A DNA stretch of 64,000 bases from CAIWHR01 sp963734085 (GCA_963734085.1 CAVTFT010000009.1:1-64000); one strand, 5' to 3'; positions 52,347-62,293 are shown, numbered from the stretch's first letter. Numbers and translations: made by a program. Notes: generated from the sequence alone by a model not told the origin.

Positions 52347-55300
52347 TCAATAGACGACGCGGACGTTCTCGGGCGCGAGCCAGTCGCGGAGCTGCGCGAT
52401 CAACTGGTCGTCGGGGTTGACGCGCCAGGCTTCGGACAGCTCGAGCTCGCCGCCGACGTCTTGGTTGCGGTACTCGACGACGATGGGACAGCTGCCGTTC
52501 CGAAACGGCGCGAGCAGCTCGAACAGGCGCTGTGCGTCGGCACCGCCGTTGCATGCGATGCGCAGGCTCTTCGCATAGCGGCGGCGGATCGAGCCGAGGT
52601 CGTGGACACTTTCCGCCACGACGCGCAAGCCCTGCATCTGGCCGTCGTCGGTCATCCGCGGCTGGATTTTAGCTTCGACGATGACGAGCTGGTCCTCGCG
52701 CAGCTGGCTCCGCGCGGCGTCGTAGGTTTCGTTGAACACGACGATCTCGGCGGCGCCGGCGCCATCGTCCAGCGTAACGAACGCCATCTTGCCGCGACGG
52801 CTCGACTGCACGCGCAGCGCCGTGACGATGCCGGCGAGCAGCACCGGCTCCCGTCGCGGCTGCAGGTTCCCGAGCGGCATCCTGATGAGTGGCGAGAGCT
52901 CCTGCGCGTAGCTCGCGTACGGATGGCCGGAGAGATAGAACCCCAAAGTCGCCTTCTCGTGCGCGAGGCGCTCGGCTTCCGTCCACTCGCGGGCCGCGAC
53001 GAGCATGAGCCCGGCTGCGTGCTGCTCCTCGCCGAACAGCGACACCTGCGCCGCCGCCGCCTCGGCACGCTCGGCCTCGCCGAGCGCCACTCCGACGGAC
53101 GCGAAGAGCGTCGCGCGCCGCGGATCGATCGCATCGAACGCGCCGGCGCGGATCAGCGCCTCGACGACGCGGCGGTTGACGAGCCGCTTGTCGATCCGGC
53201 GGCAGAAATCGGTGAGGTCGCGGAACGGTCCGCCCCGCTCGCGCGCGGCAACGATGGACTCGATGGCTTGCAGGCCCGTGCCTTTGATGCCGCCCAGACC
53301 GTAGCGGATCCGCTTGTGATCAACGGGTTCGAAGCGATAGTTCGACGCATTGACGTCGGGAGCGAGCACTTCGAGCCCGATCGCCAGCGCGTCGTCGCGC
53401 AGCGCCCGCACCTTGTCGGTGTCGTCCATCACCAGCGACAGGTTGGCCGCCATGAACGCCGCCGGGTAATGCGCCTTGAAGTACGCGGTCTGGTAGGCGA
53501 TGAGTGCGTACGCGGCGGCGTGCGACTTGTTGAATCCGTAGCCCGCGAACTTCTCCATCAGATCGAAGAGGTGCGACGCCCGGGTCCGGGCGAGTCCGTT
53601 CTTCTCGGCGCCGGCGATGAAGATGTCGCGATGCTTCGCCATCTCCTCGGCGTTCTTCTTGCCCATCGCCCGTCGCAGCAGGTCAGCGGCGCCCAGCGTG
53701 TAGCCGCCGATCGACTGCGCGATCTGCATCACCTGCTCCTGGTAGACCATTACGCCGTAGGTCGGCGCGAGGATCGGCTCGAGGCGCGGGTCGGAATACT
53801 CGACACGCTCGCGCCCGCTCTTCCGCGCGATATAGTCGGGAATGAGCTCCATCGGGCCCGGACGATAGAGGGCGACCAAGGCGATCACGTCGTCGAAGCG
53901 CGTGGGCGGCGCCTGCTTCAGGAGGTCGCGCATGCCGCGCGATTCGAACTGGAACACCGCGGTCGTGTTGCCGTCGCGGAAAATGTCGTAGGCGGCCTTG
54001 TCGTCGAGCGGCAGCGATTCCAGCGTCAGCACAAACGCCGGATCGAGCATACGCACGTACTTCTGCGTCCAGTCGAGGATCGTCAGCGTCGTCAGGCCCA
54101 GGAAGTCGAACTTCACAAGGCCCACCGCTTCGACGTCGTCCTTGTCGAATTGCGAGACCGCGCCCGCGGCTCCGGCCTGCGTGTAGAGCGGGCAGAAGTC
54201 GGTGAGCTTGCCCGGCGCGATCAGCACGCCGCCAGCATGCATTCCGACGTTGCGCGTGAGTCCTTCGAGCGCCTCGGCGAGCTCGAGCAGCTGGCGCACT
54301 TCCTCCTCGTTCTTCTCGCGCTCGGCCAACAGCGGCTCCATCTCCCGCGCCTGCTTCAACGTGATGAGCTTGCCGGGCTGGAACGGGATCAGCTTGGCGA
54401 TGCCGTCGCAGAAGTTGTAGCCGAGATCGAGGACCCGGCCGACGTCGCGAACCGCGGCCTTCGCGGCCATCGTGCCGAACGTCGCAATCTGCGACACCGA
54501 ATCGGCGCCGTACTTGTTCTTCACGTAGTCGATCACGCGGTCGCGACCATCCTGGCAGAAGTCGATGTCGAAATCGGGCATCGACACGCGCTCGGGATTG
54601 AGGAAGCGCTCGAACAGCAGCGCGTAACGCAGCGGATCGAGGTCGGTGATGCCGAGCGAATAGGCAACGAGCGAGCCGGCGCCGGAGCCTCGGCCCGGCC
54701 CGACGGGCACGCCGTTCTTCTTGGCCCAGTTGATGAAATCGGCGACGATGAGAAAATAGCCAGCGTACCCCATCTGCACGATGGTGTCGGTCTCGAAGTC
54801 GAGCCGCGCGACGTACTCGGGCCGCTTGCGCTCGCGCACCGCGGAATCCGGGTAGAGCACCGCGAGACGCTGCTCGAGCCCGGCCGCGGCCTCGCGCTTC
54901 AGGTGCAGGTCGAGCGTGACGCCGGGCGGCGTTGGAAAGTCGGGCAGGTAGTTGCGGCCGAGCGGAATCGACAGGTTGCAGCGCATCGCGATCGCCACCG
55001 AGTTCGCGAGCGCCTCGGGCATGTCGGCGAATGCCGCAGCCATTTCCGTCTGCGATTTGAAATACTGATCTGCGGTGAACTTCCGCGGCCGCCGCGGATC
55101 GGCGAGCACGTAGCCGTCGGCGATGCTGACACGCGCCTCGTGCGCGCGGAAATCGGCCGGACGAAGAAACTGCACCGGATGCGTCGCGACGATGGGAAGC
55201 GCGAGGTCGGCCGCGAGCCGCGCCGTCGCCGCGACGAGCGCATTGTCGTCGCCGTGTCCGGCGCGCTGGACCTCGAGATAGTAGCGATCGGGAAACTTCG

Positions 55301-55778
55301 CGGCCCAATCTCGTGCCGCCTTCGCCGCGCCGGCGACGTTGCCCTGGGCAAGCGCCTGTCCGGCGTCGCCGTCACGTGCGCCGGATAGCGCGATCAGACC
55401 GTCGGTGCCTTCGCCGAACCATTCCCGTCGGAGCTCGGGGCGGCCGCGGTACTGATTGGTCCGATACGCGCGCGTGAGCCAGTCGGCGAGCTTGAGATAG
55501 CCCGCGCGCGACTGCGCGAGCAGCAACGCGCGGAAGGGCTGGTCGCGCTCGGCGTCGTGCGTGAGCCAGACGTCGCAGCCGAAGATCGGTTTGACACCGC
55601 GCGAGCGCGCCGCCTTGTAGAACTTGACGAGGCCGAAGGCATTGGCGAGGTCGCTGATCGCGAGCGCGGGCATTGCATCCGCCGCCGCCGCACCGACCGC
55701 GTCGTCGATGCGCACCGTCCCGTCAACGACCGAGTATTCGCTGTGCAGGCGCAGGTGGACGAAAGCGGGCGCGGTCAT
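52347..55778 (-). CDS. dnaE: DNA polymerase III alpha subunit
   Basis: A 1143-residue replicative polymerase of normal DnaE1 length. The N-terminal PHP domain starts FVHLRLHSEYSVVDG. The palm active site has MPDFDIDFCQDGR and a third aspartate in VKFDFLGL. Helix-hairpin-helix and OB-fold regions (VLLAGIVTALRVQSSRRGKMAFVTLDDGAG) follow. ATG 55778 is favoured over a start four codons upstream. It is the best phylogenetic marker in the window. It is monocistronic as far as can be seen and belongs to the core chromosome. Confidence 0.97.
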   Translation of the reverse strand: MTAPAFVHLRLHSEYSVVDGTVRIDDAVGAAAADAMPALAISDLANAFGLVKFYKAARSRGVKPIFGCDVWLTHDAERDQPFRALLLAQSRAGYLKLADWLTRAYRTNQYRGRPELRREWFGEGTDGLIALSGARDGDAGQALAQGNVAGAAKAARDWAAKFPDRYYLEVQRAGHGDDNALVAATARLAADLALPIVATHPVQFLRPADFRAHEARVSIADGYVLADPRRPRKFTADQYFKSQTEMAAAFADMPEALANSVAIAMRCNLSIPLGRNYLPDFPTPPGVTLDLHLKREAAAGLEQRLAVLYPDSAVRERKRPEYVARLDFETDTIVQMGYAGYFLIVADFINWAKKNGVPVGPGRGSGAGSLVAYSLGITDLDPLRYALLFERFLNPERVSMPDFDIDFCQDGRDRVIDYVKNKYGADSVSQIATFGTMAAKAAVRDVGRVLDLGYNFCDGIAKLIPFQPGKLITLKQAREMEPLLAEREKNEEEVRQLLELAEALEGLTRNVGMHAGGVLIAPGKLTDFCPLYTQAGAAGAVSQFDKDDVEAVGLVKFDFLGLTTLTILDWTQKYVRMLDPAFVLTLESLPLDDKAAYDIFRDGNTTAVFQFESRGMRDLLKQAPPTRFDDVIALVALYRPGPMELIPDYIARKSGRERVEYSDPRLEPILAPTYGVMVYQEQVMQIAQSIGGYTLGAADLLRRAMGKKNAEEMAKHRDIFIAGAEKNGLARTRASHLFDLMEKFAGYGFNKSHAAAYALIAYQTAYFKAHYPAAFMAANLSLVMDDTDKVRALRDDALAIGLEVLAPDVNASNYRFEPVDHKRIRYGLGGIKGTGLQAIESIVAARERGGPFRDLTDFCRRIDKRLVNRRVVEALIRAGAFDAIDPRRATLFASVGVALGEAERAEAAAAQVSLFGEEQHAAGLMLVAAREWTEAERLAHEKATLGFYLSGHPYASYAQELSPLIRMPLGNLQPRREPVLLAGIVTALRVQSSRRGKMAFVTLDDGAGAAEIVVFNETYDAARSQLREDQLVIVEAKIQPRMTDDGQMQGLRVVAESVHDLGSIRRRYAKSLRIACNGGADAQRLFELLAPFRNGSCPIVVEYRNQDVGGELELSEAWRVNPDDQLIAQLRDWLAPENVRVVY

Positions 55779-55865
55779 GGGACTTTTCAAGGGGTGCTAG
55801 AATTTTACCCCGTTCATCGGTGCCCGCTCCTGCGCGTGTCGCTCCTCTCGTCGCTTCGATTACAG

Positions 55866-56168
55866 ATGCGCCAATGTCGCGTGTTCGCCGTCGCGGCGCT
55901 TGTCGTCGTCGCCGCCGGCTGTGCGAGCACGGCGCCGCGCGGCGGCCCGACGTCGCCCGGCACTTCGGGCACGCCCGCCACGTCGACCGCCGAACCGCCA
56001 CCGCCGAACGTCAACCTCTCCGGCTTCCCGCTGCCGTATCGACAGGGTTATGCGGACGGTTGTGCGAGCGCCGCCGGCAGCGAGCGCAAGGATACGTTGC
56101 GCTTTGCCGCCGACGGCAACTACCGGACCGGATGGCAGGACGGTCTCGCCATCTGCAGAAAGAAGTGA
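55866..56168 (+). CDS. Small outer-membrane lipoprotein
   Basis: A 100-residue protein with a lipoprotein signal (AALVVVAAGC, lipobox Cys about 19) and a Pro/Ser/Thr-rich linker. A compact domain follows with PLPYRQGYADGCASAAG and NYRTGWQDGLAICR, a repeated Y-x-x-G-W/Y-x-D-G-x-x-x-C pattern. Its function is unknown, although such YxxGxxDGC lipoproteins are widespread. It is divergent from dnaE. Confidence 0.82.
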   Translation: MRQCRVFAVAALVVVAAGCASTAPRGGPTSPGTSGTPATSTAEPPPPNVNLSGFPLPYRQGYADGCASAAGSERKDTLRFAADGNYRTGWQDGLAICRKK

Positions 56169-56284
56169 CGCATTCGTTCGAGAGCAGCCGCGCCCGCTGG
56201 ATTGCAATCGGAAACGGATGCGTCGCCCCGGGGCCAGGCGCGGGAATTTGCTTTTCGCACTTCGTTGCCGGACCCTAGACCTCG

Positions 56285-57175
56285 GTGAAAGCCGCTCATA
56301 CCCGTTACATCGATCTGCGCGGACTCGAGCATCACGTGCTGACGTGGGGCGATCCGCTGGCGCCGAAGCTCTTCCTGCTGCATGGCTGGATGGACGTCGG
56401 CGCGTCGTTCCAGTTCCTCGTCGATGCGCTCTCGCGCGAATGGCATGCGATTGCGCCGGATCAGCGCGGCTACGGCCGCAGCGCGTGGCAGCCGCAGGGC
56501 TACTGGTTTCCCGACTATGTCGCCGATCTCGAAGCGCTGCTCGACGCGTTCGCGCCCGGCGAGCCTGCGAACCTCGTCGGCCACAGTCTCGGCGGCAACG
56601 TCGTGATGCACTACGCGGGCGCGCGTCCAGCGCGAGTGCGCGCGGTGGTCTCGCTCGAAGGCTTCGGCATTCCCGCGGAAGAACCCAGCGCCGCGCCGAG
56701 GAAGATCGCCGCGTGGCTCGACGCGCTGGCTGCGAAGCAGGAATTCGCGCCCTATGCGAGCCTCGATGCCGTCGCCGACCGCTTGCAGAAGAACAACCCG
56801 CGGCTTGCGCGCGACAAGGCAAGTTTCCTTGCTGCGCACTGGGCAAAGCTCGCGCCCGACGGCACCGCGCGCCTCACGTCGGATCCGCGGCACAAGCTGC
56901 CATTTCCGACGACCTACCGGCTGCCTGAAGCGTTCGCCGTGTGGCGCAACATCGCCGCACCCGTGCTGTGGGTTGCCGCAGCCGACTCGAACATTCCGAA
57001 ATGGCTCGATCAGCATCCTGAAGGCGAGGCGGGCGCCGACAACCTCGCGGGCATCCGCCGCCGCTTCGAGCACATCCCGAACGGACGGCTCGTCACGATT
57101 CCCGATGCCGGACACATGCTGCACCACGATCAGCCGGCCGCGGTCGCCGCAGCGATCGAAGCGTTTCTTCGCTGA
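56285..57175 (+). CDS. Alpha/beta-fold hydrolase
   Basis: A 296-residue hydrolase. It has the oxyanion region LFLLHGWMDVG, the nucleophile elbow GHSLGGN, a catalytic-acid region LWVAAADSNIPKW and a terminal His in DAGHMLHHDQP. The substrate is unknown. GTG 56285 is the likely start. Its stop overlaps the start of the EamA gene by 1 nt (TGATG), so the two are co-translated. Confidence 0.9.
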   Translation: MKAAHTRYIDLRGLEHHVLTWGDPLAPKLFLLHGWMDVGASFQFLVDALSREWHAIAPDQRGYGRSAWQPQGYWFPDYVADLEALLDAFAPGEPANLVGHSLGGNVVMHYAGARPARVRAVVSLEGFGIPAEEPSAAPRKIAAWLDALAAKQEFAPYASLDAVADRLQKNNPRLARDKASFLAAHWAKLAPDGTARLTSDPRHKLPFPTTYRLPEAFAVWRNIAAPVLWVAAADSNIPKWLDQHPEGEAGADNLAGIRRRFEHIPNGRLVTIPDAGHMLHHDQPAAVAAAIEAFLR

Positions 57176-58173
57176 TGTCGATGCGTTTCGCCGTCCAATC
57201 GCGGCGCGGCGCCTATATCGCCCTCGTCGTCCTGACGGCGATCTGGGGCAGCAACTGGATCGTGATGAAGCTCGCGCTCGAACGCGCGGACCCGGTCATC
57301 TACAACGTCGAGCGCACGTGGGTTGCGATCGCCGTACTGTTCGCGGTGCTGCTGTGGCGTCGGCGCGCATTCATTGGAGTACCTTCGCGCTCCGCGCTCC
57401 GGTATTCGCCCCTGGGGCGGCCCGGCGGGCTCATGCCCGAATCGTGGATCGCCGTCATCGTCACCGGCTTCTTCCAGACGACGGTCAACTTCGGCTCGAC
57501 GACGATGGCACTGGCAGGGGGCGGCGCCGGCCGCACCTCAGTGCTGGTCTTCACGATGCCGTTCTGGACGCTGCTCATTGCCTGGCCGGTGCTGCACGAA
57601 CGCGTCCGCGGCAGCCAGTGGGCGGCGATCGCGTTCGCGCTCGCGGGACTCGTGCTGGTCGTCGCGCCGTGGGACTGGTCCGGCGACCTGACGCCGAAGC
57701 TGTGGGCGGTGCTGTCTGGCTTTGGCTGGGCGGCCGGGACGATCGCGACCAAGTATTACCAGCGGCGGCATAACCTCGACCTGTTGAACTTCATCGCATG
57801 GCAGATGTTGGTCGGTGTGCTGCCGCTCACGGTGCTGCCTTTCGCGATGACGCTGCCGGCAACGCAATGGAGCGGCGCCTACGCGGCGCTGCTCGTGTGG
57901 ACCGGTGCCGTGTCGACGGCGACGGGATTCCTGCTGTGGATCGCCGTGCTGCGCTTCCTGCCGGCGGGAACCGCATCGCTCAACATGTTCGCCATTCCCG
58001 TGATCGCGCTGCTCTCGTCGATGGCGATCTTCGACGAGCGGCTGTCGGCGAACGAATGGACCGGGATCGCGCTGATCGGAGCCGGGCTCGCGATCGTGTC
58101 GTTGCGGGCGTGGCAGGCGAGCCGCCGCGGCGAAGCGCTGCCGGCCGAACCCACGCCGCTGGAGGGCGGTTAG
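57175..58173 (+). CDS. EamA-family (DMT superfamily) transporter
   Basis: A 332-residue membrane protein with about ten helices in two EamA repeats. Typical segments are LTAIWGSNWIVMKLALERADPV at the N-terminus and PLLWxE-like VLHERVRGSQW, with a second repeat ending FDERLSANEWTGIALIGAGL. Exported or imported metabolites are unknown. It is coupled to the hydrolase gene upstream and convergent with bfr. Confidence 0.9.
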   Translation: MSMRFAVQSRRGAYIALVVLTAIWGSNWIVMKLALERADPVIYNVERTWVAIAVLFAVLLWRRRAFIGVPSRSALRYSPLGRPGGLMPESWIAVIVTGFFQTTVNFGSTTMALAGGGAGRTSVLVFTMPFWTLLIAWPVLHERVRGSQWAAIAFALAGLVLVVAPWDWSGDLTPKLWAVLSGFGWAAGTIATKYYQRRHNLDLLNFIAWQMLVGVLPLTVLPFAMTLPATQWSGAYAALLVWTGAVSTATGFLLWIAVLRFLPAGTASLNMFAIPVIALLSSMAIFDERLSANEWTGIALIGAGLAIVSLRAWQASRRGEALPAEPTPLEGG

Positions 58174-58182
58174 AAGCGTCGA

Positions 58183-58659
58183 CTAGGACGCGGCCTTCAT
58201 CTGCGACTGCAGGTAGTTCTGCAGGCCGACTTCGTCGATCACGTCGAGCTGCGTTTCGAGGAAATCGATGTGCTCCTCTTCGGATTCCATGATCTCCTCG
58301 AACAGCTCGCGCGATACGTAGTCGCCGACGCTCTCGCAGTGGGCGATCGCCGTCTTCAGCATCGGATGCGCGTGCCGTTCCAGCTTGAGATCGCCTTCCA
58401 GTGCTTCGCGCACGTTCTCGCCAATCATGAGCTTGTCCATGTCCTGCATCCTGGGCAGGCCTTCGAGGAACAGGATGCGTGCGATCAGGCGGTCGGCGTG
58501 CTTCATCTCGTCGACCGCCTCGCCGTATTCGTGGTCTCCCAGCCGCTGATAGCCCCAGTTGTTGAACATCCGCGAATGCAGGAAGTACTGGTTGATGGCG
58601 GTGAGCTCGTTGCGCAGGACACGGTTCAGGTGCGCGAGCACATCACGGTCGCCTTTCAT
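58183..58659 (-). CDS. bfr: Bacterioferritin
   Basis: A 158-residue 24-mer-forming iron-storage protein. The ferroxidase ligands are seen in LRNELTAINQYFLH, the heme-ligand methionine in DEMKHADRL, and E-x-x-H in ESEEEHIDFLE. The length is standard. bfd lies about 75 bp upstream on the same strand, so the pair can store and release iron together. Confidence 0.97.
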   Translation of the reverse strand: MKGDRDVLAHLNRVLRNELTAINQYFLHSRMFNNWGYQRLGDHEYGEAVDEMKHADRLIARILFLEGLPRMQDMDKLMIGENVREALEGDLKLERHAHPMLKTAIAHCESVGDYVSRELFEEIMESEEEHIDFLETQLDVIDEVGLQNYLQSQMKAAS

Positions 58660-58735
58660 TGTCGTTCGTGCCTTTCCGCTCTGGTCGAGACCGTGGCAGG
58701 CGTGCCGCCCGCCGGGCCGTTTGAAAGACGCGGGA

Positions 58736-58930
58736 TCAGTCGTCGCCGCCCGCGCGACTCGTCAATTCGCGCGACGCTTCGCCCACCAGACGCTGTGCGC
58801 AATCGACGCAGCGGCCGCAGCAGGTCCCGACACCGAGCGAGGACTCGAGATCGGCGAGTGTGCGCGCGCCCAGCGCGACGGCGCCGCGAATCTCGCGATC
58901 GGTGATAGCGTTGCAGACGCAGACGTACAT
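58736..58930 (-). CDS. bfd: Bacterioferritin-associated ferredoxin
   Basis: A 64-residue BFD-like 2Fe-2S protein starting MYVCVCNAITDREI. Cysteine ligands lie in C-x-C (4, 6) and C-C-x-x-C (GVGTCCGRCVDC). It reduces the iron core of bacterioferritin to release Fe2+. ATG 58930 is the family start; a longer open frame upstream runs through the Fur box. Low-iron induction is expected from that box. Confidence 0.93.
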   Translation of the reverse strand: MYVCVCNAITDREIRGAVALGARTLADLESSLGVGTCCGRCVDCAQRLVGEASRELTSRAGGDD

Positions 58931-58940
58931 GGTCGAAGGA

Positions 58941-58962
58941 TAATAAGAATCATTCTCATTAT
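58941..58962. promoter_or_regulatory. Fur box upstream of bfd
   Basis: TAATAAGAATCATTCTCATT, directly upstream of bfd, matches the Fur consensus GATAATGATAATCATTATC at most positions and is itself nearly palindromic. It lies 11 bp before the bfd start codon. Repression of bfd by Fe-Fur is inferred. Confidence 0.85.
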
Positions 58963-59099
58963 GAGCCATGGCAGCGGATGATGCAACCCCTCGCGTTTGA
59001 TCGAGATCAAAGGCGGGCCGCGCCGTTTCATCGACCCGGCGTCCGCGGGGCCACGCGCGAGCACGCGGTAAACTTGCCGTTTTGCTGCCCGGCGGCACC

Positions 59100-60314
59100 A
59101 TGAATGCAGAGTCCGACCTCGCGAAGCTCAGGATCGATCGCGGTCTTGCGCCAATCCAGTCCCGGCGTCGCCGCAAATGGCGCTGGCTCGGCGCGCTCGC
59201 GGCCCTCGTAGTCGCCGGCGCCGTTGTGTATGGCGTGCAGCCGCGCGCCGTGACGGTGCAGACGACACCGGTCGTGACGACGTACCCGTCGCAGCAATAC
59301 GTGGTGCTGAACGCGACGGGCTACGTCGTTGCACAACGCAAGGCGGCGATCGCGTCGAAAGCAACCGGCCGCCTCGAATGGCTCGGTGTCGCCGAGGGCT
59401 CGCGCGTCAAGGCGGGCGAAGTCATCGCGCGGCTCGACAACCGCGACGTCGTTGCCCAGGCGCAGAGTGCCGAAGCGAACGTCCGGGCGGCGCAGGCGGC
59501 GCTCGCGCAGGCGCAGGCCGAGGAGACCGACGCGACGGCATCGCTCGAGCGCGACCAGGACCTGCTCGCCAAGGGCTTCGTCTCGCAGGCCGCGCTCGAT
59601 TCGGCCAAGATGCGCGCCGACCGCGCGGTGGCCGGCGTCGCGAATGCCAGAGCTGCGATCGGCGTCGCCGAGGCCAATGCGCGCAACGCGCAGGTCAGCG
59701 TCGATTACACGCAGATCCGCGCGCCGTTCGACGGCGTGATCCTGTCGAAGAGCGCGGACGTCGGCGACATGGTTACGCCGTTCTCGTCGGCGGCGGACTC
59801 CAAGGGGGCCGTCGTGTCGATGGCCGACATGAGCACGCTCGAAGTGGAAGCCGACGTGTCCGAGTCGAGCCTTGCCAAAGTCAGCGTCGGGCAACCGTGC
59901 GAGATCACGCTCGACGCGCTGCCCGATGTGCGCTTCCGTGGCCGGATCAGCCGGATGGTCCCCACCGTCGATCGCGCCAAGGCGACGGTGATGACGAAGG
60001 TCCGCTTCGATGCGATCGATCCGCGCGTGCTGCCGGAGATGAGCGCAAAGGTTTCGTTCCTGTCGCAGGACGTGACGCCCGAGCAGCAGCGACCGTTCCT
60101 CGCCGTCAATCCCGATGCGCTGGCGACCCGCGACGGCAAGACCGCGGTGTTCGCCGTGCGTGACGGCAAGGCGATCGAGGTGCCGGTGACGCCTGGTGCG
60201 AGGATCGGCGATTTGACCGCGATTGCGGGCGCAGTGAAATCCGGCGAGAAGGTCGTGCTGAAGCCTGCGCCCGACTTGAAGACTGATGCGCTGGTCAAGG
60301 TCGCGACGAAGTGA
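59100..60314 (+). CDS. MacA-like periplasmic adaptor subunit
   Basis: A 404-residue membrane-fusion protein. It has an N-terminal anchor (RWLGALAALVVAGAVVYGV), lipoyl-like halves (YVVAQRKAAIASKATGRLEWLGV / YTQIRAPFDGVILSKSADVG) and a long Ala/Gln-rich coiled-coil hairpin between them (about 120-210). A beta-barrel and proximal domain follow. It heads a four-gene ABC export operon. The transported compound is unknown. Confidence 0.92.
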   Translation: MNAESDLAKLRIDRGLAPIQSRRRRKWRWLGALAALVVAGAVVYGVQPRAVTVQTTPVVTTYPSQQYVVLNATGYVVAQRKAAIASKATGRLEWLGVAEGSRVKAGEVIARLDNRDVVAQAQSAEANVRAAQAALAQAQAEETDATASLERDQDLLAKGFVSQAALDSAKMRADRAVAGVANARAAIGVAEANARNAQVSVDYTQIRAPFDGVILSKSADVGDMVTPFSSAADSKGAVVSMADMSTLEVEADVSESSLAKVSVGQPCEITLDALPDVRFRGRISRMVPTVDRAKATVMTKVRFDAIDPRVLPEMSAKVSFLSQDVTPEQQRPFLAVNPDALATRDGKTAVFAVRDGKAIEVPVTPGARIGDLTAIAGAVKSGEKVVLKPAPDLKTDALVKVATK

Positions 60315-60336
60315 CCACAGCCTTGTTGCCGTCGCG

Positions 60337-61101
60337 ATGACCGACAGCCCGACCGCCGGCGTCGTATCGGGCGCACCGGCGCCCACGGAGCGATTCACGG
60401 AAGGCGCCGCGCCAGGCTCGGACGCTGCCCTGCCTTTGGTCGCGATCCGCAACCTGACCAAGCACTACGTGCGCGGCGGCCAGGTGATCCCGGTGCTGTC
60501 CGACATCGATCTCGACGTCTACGCCGGCGACTACTTCGCGCTGATGGGCCCTTCGGGCTCCGGCAAGTCCACGCTGCTCAACCTGATTGCCGGCATCGAC
60601 AAGCCGAGCAGCGGCGAGATCAGGATCGCGGGCGTGGACATCGCGCGCCTGTCCGAGACCGATCTCGCCGCGTGGCGCGCCGCGAACGTCGGCTTCATCT
60701 TCCAGTTCTACAACCTGATGCCGGTGCTCTCCGCATTCGACAACATCGAGCTGCCTCTACTGCTGACGAGCCTTTCCCGCCGCGAGCGCCGCGAGCGCGT
60801 CGCCACCGCGCTCGATCTCGTGGGACTCTCCGATCGCAGCGACCACTTTCCCAACGAGCTCTCGGGTGGCCAGCAGCAGCGGGTCGCCATCGCGCGCGCG
60901 CTCATCACCGATCCGACGATCATCGTTGCCGACGAACCGACCGGCGATCTCGACCGGACGACCGCCGGTGAGATCCTGGGCCTGCTCGATCGGCTCAACG
61001 TCGAGATCGGGAAGACGATCATCATGGTCACGCACGATCCGAAAGCGGCGGAGAAGGCCCACCGGCTGATCCACCTCGAAAAAGGCGTGCTCACCGAGTA
61101 G
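60337..61101 (+). CDS. ABC transporter ATP-binding subunit (MacB/LolD type)
   Basis: A 254-residue ATPase with Walker A GPSGSGKST, a Q-loop region, signature LSGGQQQRVAIARAL, Walker B TIIVADEPTGDLD and the H-loop histidine in MVTHDPKAAE. It has a 30-residue N-terminal extension before the family core. Its gene lies 22 bp after the adaptor gene. The nucleotide-binding domain is separate from the permease, unlike fused MacB. Confidence 0.95.
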   Translation: MTDSPTAGVVSGAPAPTERFTEGAAPGSDAALPLVAIRNLTKHYVRGGQVIPVLSDIDLDVYAGDYFALMGPSGSGKSTLLNLIAGIDKPSSGEIRIAGVDIARLSETDLAAWRAANVGFIFQFYNLMPVLSAFDNIELPLLLTSLSRRERRERVATALDLVGLSDRSDHFPNELSGGQQQRVAIARALITDPTIIVADEPTGDLDRTTAGEILGLLDRLNVEIGKTIIMVTHDPKAAEKAHRLIHLEKGVLTE

Positions 61102-61135
61102 CGGCCGCTAGCCACAGATCCGTTCACGCCCGCCC

Positions 61136-62293
61136 GTGTTCGTCGTCCTTCTCGTCGTCCGCAATGCGTTCCGGCACAAGCTGCGGACGGCGCTCACCGT
61201 CGTCGGCATCATCGTCGCGATCACCGCGTTCGGCGTGCTGCGCACGATCGTCGACGCGTGGTACGCCGGCGCCAACGCGAGCTCGAGCGCGCGGCTCGTA
61301 ACCAGGAGCTCGGTGTCGCTCGTGTTTCCGCTGCCGCTCACCTACGCCCAGAAGATCCGGCAGATCGCGGGCGTGCAGTCGGTGTCGTGGGCCAACTGGT
61401 TCGGCGGCGTCTATCAGACCGAACGCAATTTCTTTCCGCAATTCGCGGTCGATGCGCCGACTTACCTCGACATGTACCCGGAGCTGATTCTGTCCGATGC
61501 CGAGCGCAAGGCGTTCCTCCTGGACCGCAAGGGTGCGATCGTCGGCCGCAAGATCGCCGACCTCTACGGCTGGAAGGTCGGCGACCAGATTCCGTTGCGC
61601 GGCACGATCTATCCCGGGACGTGGACGTTCAACCTGCGCGGCATCTACGACGGCGCGGACAAGGGCACCGACACGTCGACGCTGTATTTCCATTTCGATC
61701 TCCTGAACGAGACGATCAAGAAGCTCTATCCCCGCCGCGGCGACCAGGCCGGGATCATGCTCGTCCGGCTGCGCGATCCGGGCCAGGCGGCCGAGGTGTC
61801 GGCGGCGATCGACGCGACGTTCAAGAACTCGCTCGCCGAGACGCTGACCGAGACCGAGAAGGCGTTCCAGCTCTCCTTCGTCGCGATGACCGAGGCGATC
61901 CTGCTCGCGATCCAGGCGGTGTCGTTCGTCGTGATCGTGATCATCATGGCCGTGATGGCGAACACGATGGCGATGACGGCGCGGGAGCGGAGCTCCGAAT
62001 ACGCGACATTGAAGGCCCTCGGCTTTTCCGGCGGGTTCGTCGCGATGCTGATCTTCGCCGAGTCGATCGGCATCGCGCTCGCGGGAGGAGCGATCGGCAT
62101 CGCCGTGACCTTCCCGGTCGCGCGCGCTTTCGCCGACCAGATGGGAACGCTCTTTCCGATTTTTTTCGTGAGCGAGGAGACGGTGTTAATGCAGGTCGCT
62201 GCCGCGGTCCTGGTCGGGGCCATAGCCGCGGCGGCACCCGCGTGGCGGACCGCGCGCGTGCGGATCGTCGATGGGTTGCGCGCCGTCGCATGA
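61136..62293 (+). CDS. ABC transporter permease, FtsX-like, first
   Basis: A 385-residue permease of the MacB/FtsX family. It has one helix at the N-terminus (LRTALTVVGIIVAITAFGVL) and a large periplasmic domain (about 40-260). Three C-terminal helices include ERSSEYATLKALGFSGGFVAMLIFAES. The GTG start is the most upstream family-like one. Two adjacent permease genes imply a heterodimeric channel. Confidence 0.9.
   Translation: MFVVLLVVRNAFRHKLRTALTVVGIIVAITAFGVLRTIVDAWYAGANASSSARLVTRSSVSLVFPLPLTYAQKIRQIAGVQSVSWANWFGGVYQTERNFFPQFAVDAPTYLDMYPELILSDAERKAFLLDRKGAIVGRKIADLYGWKVGDQIPLRGTIYPGTWTFNLRGIYDGADKGTDTSTLYFHFDLLNETIKKLYPRRGDQAGIMLVRLRDPGQAAEVSAAIDATFKNSLAETLTETEKAFQLSFVAMTEAILLAIQAVSFVVIVIIMAVMANTMAMTARERSSEYATLKALGFSGGFVAMLIFAESIGIALAGGAIGIAVTFPVARAFADQMGTLFPIFFVSEETVLMQVAAAVLVGAIAAAAPAWRTARVRIVDGLRAVA

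Noticed and set aside
52461..55388. 975-codon open frame antisense to dnaE
   Set aside because: dnaE is certain on the other strand; the antisense frame has low-complexity Arg/Val/Glu composition and no family features.
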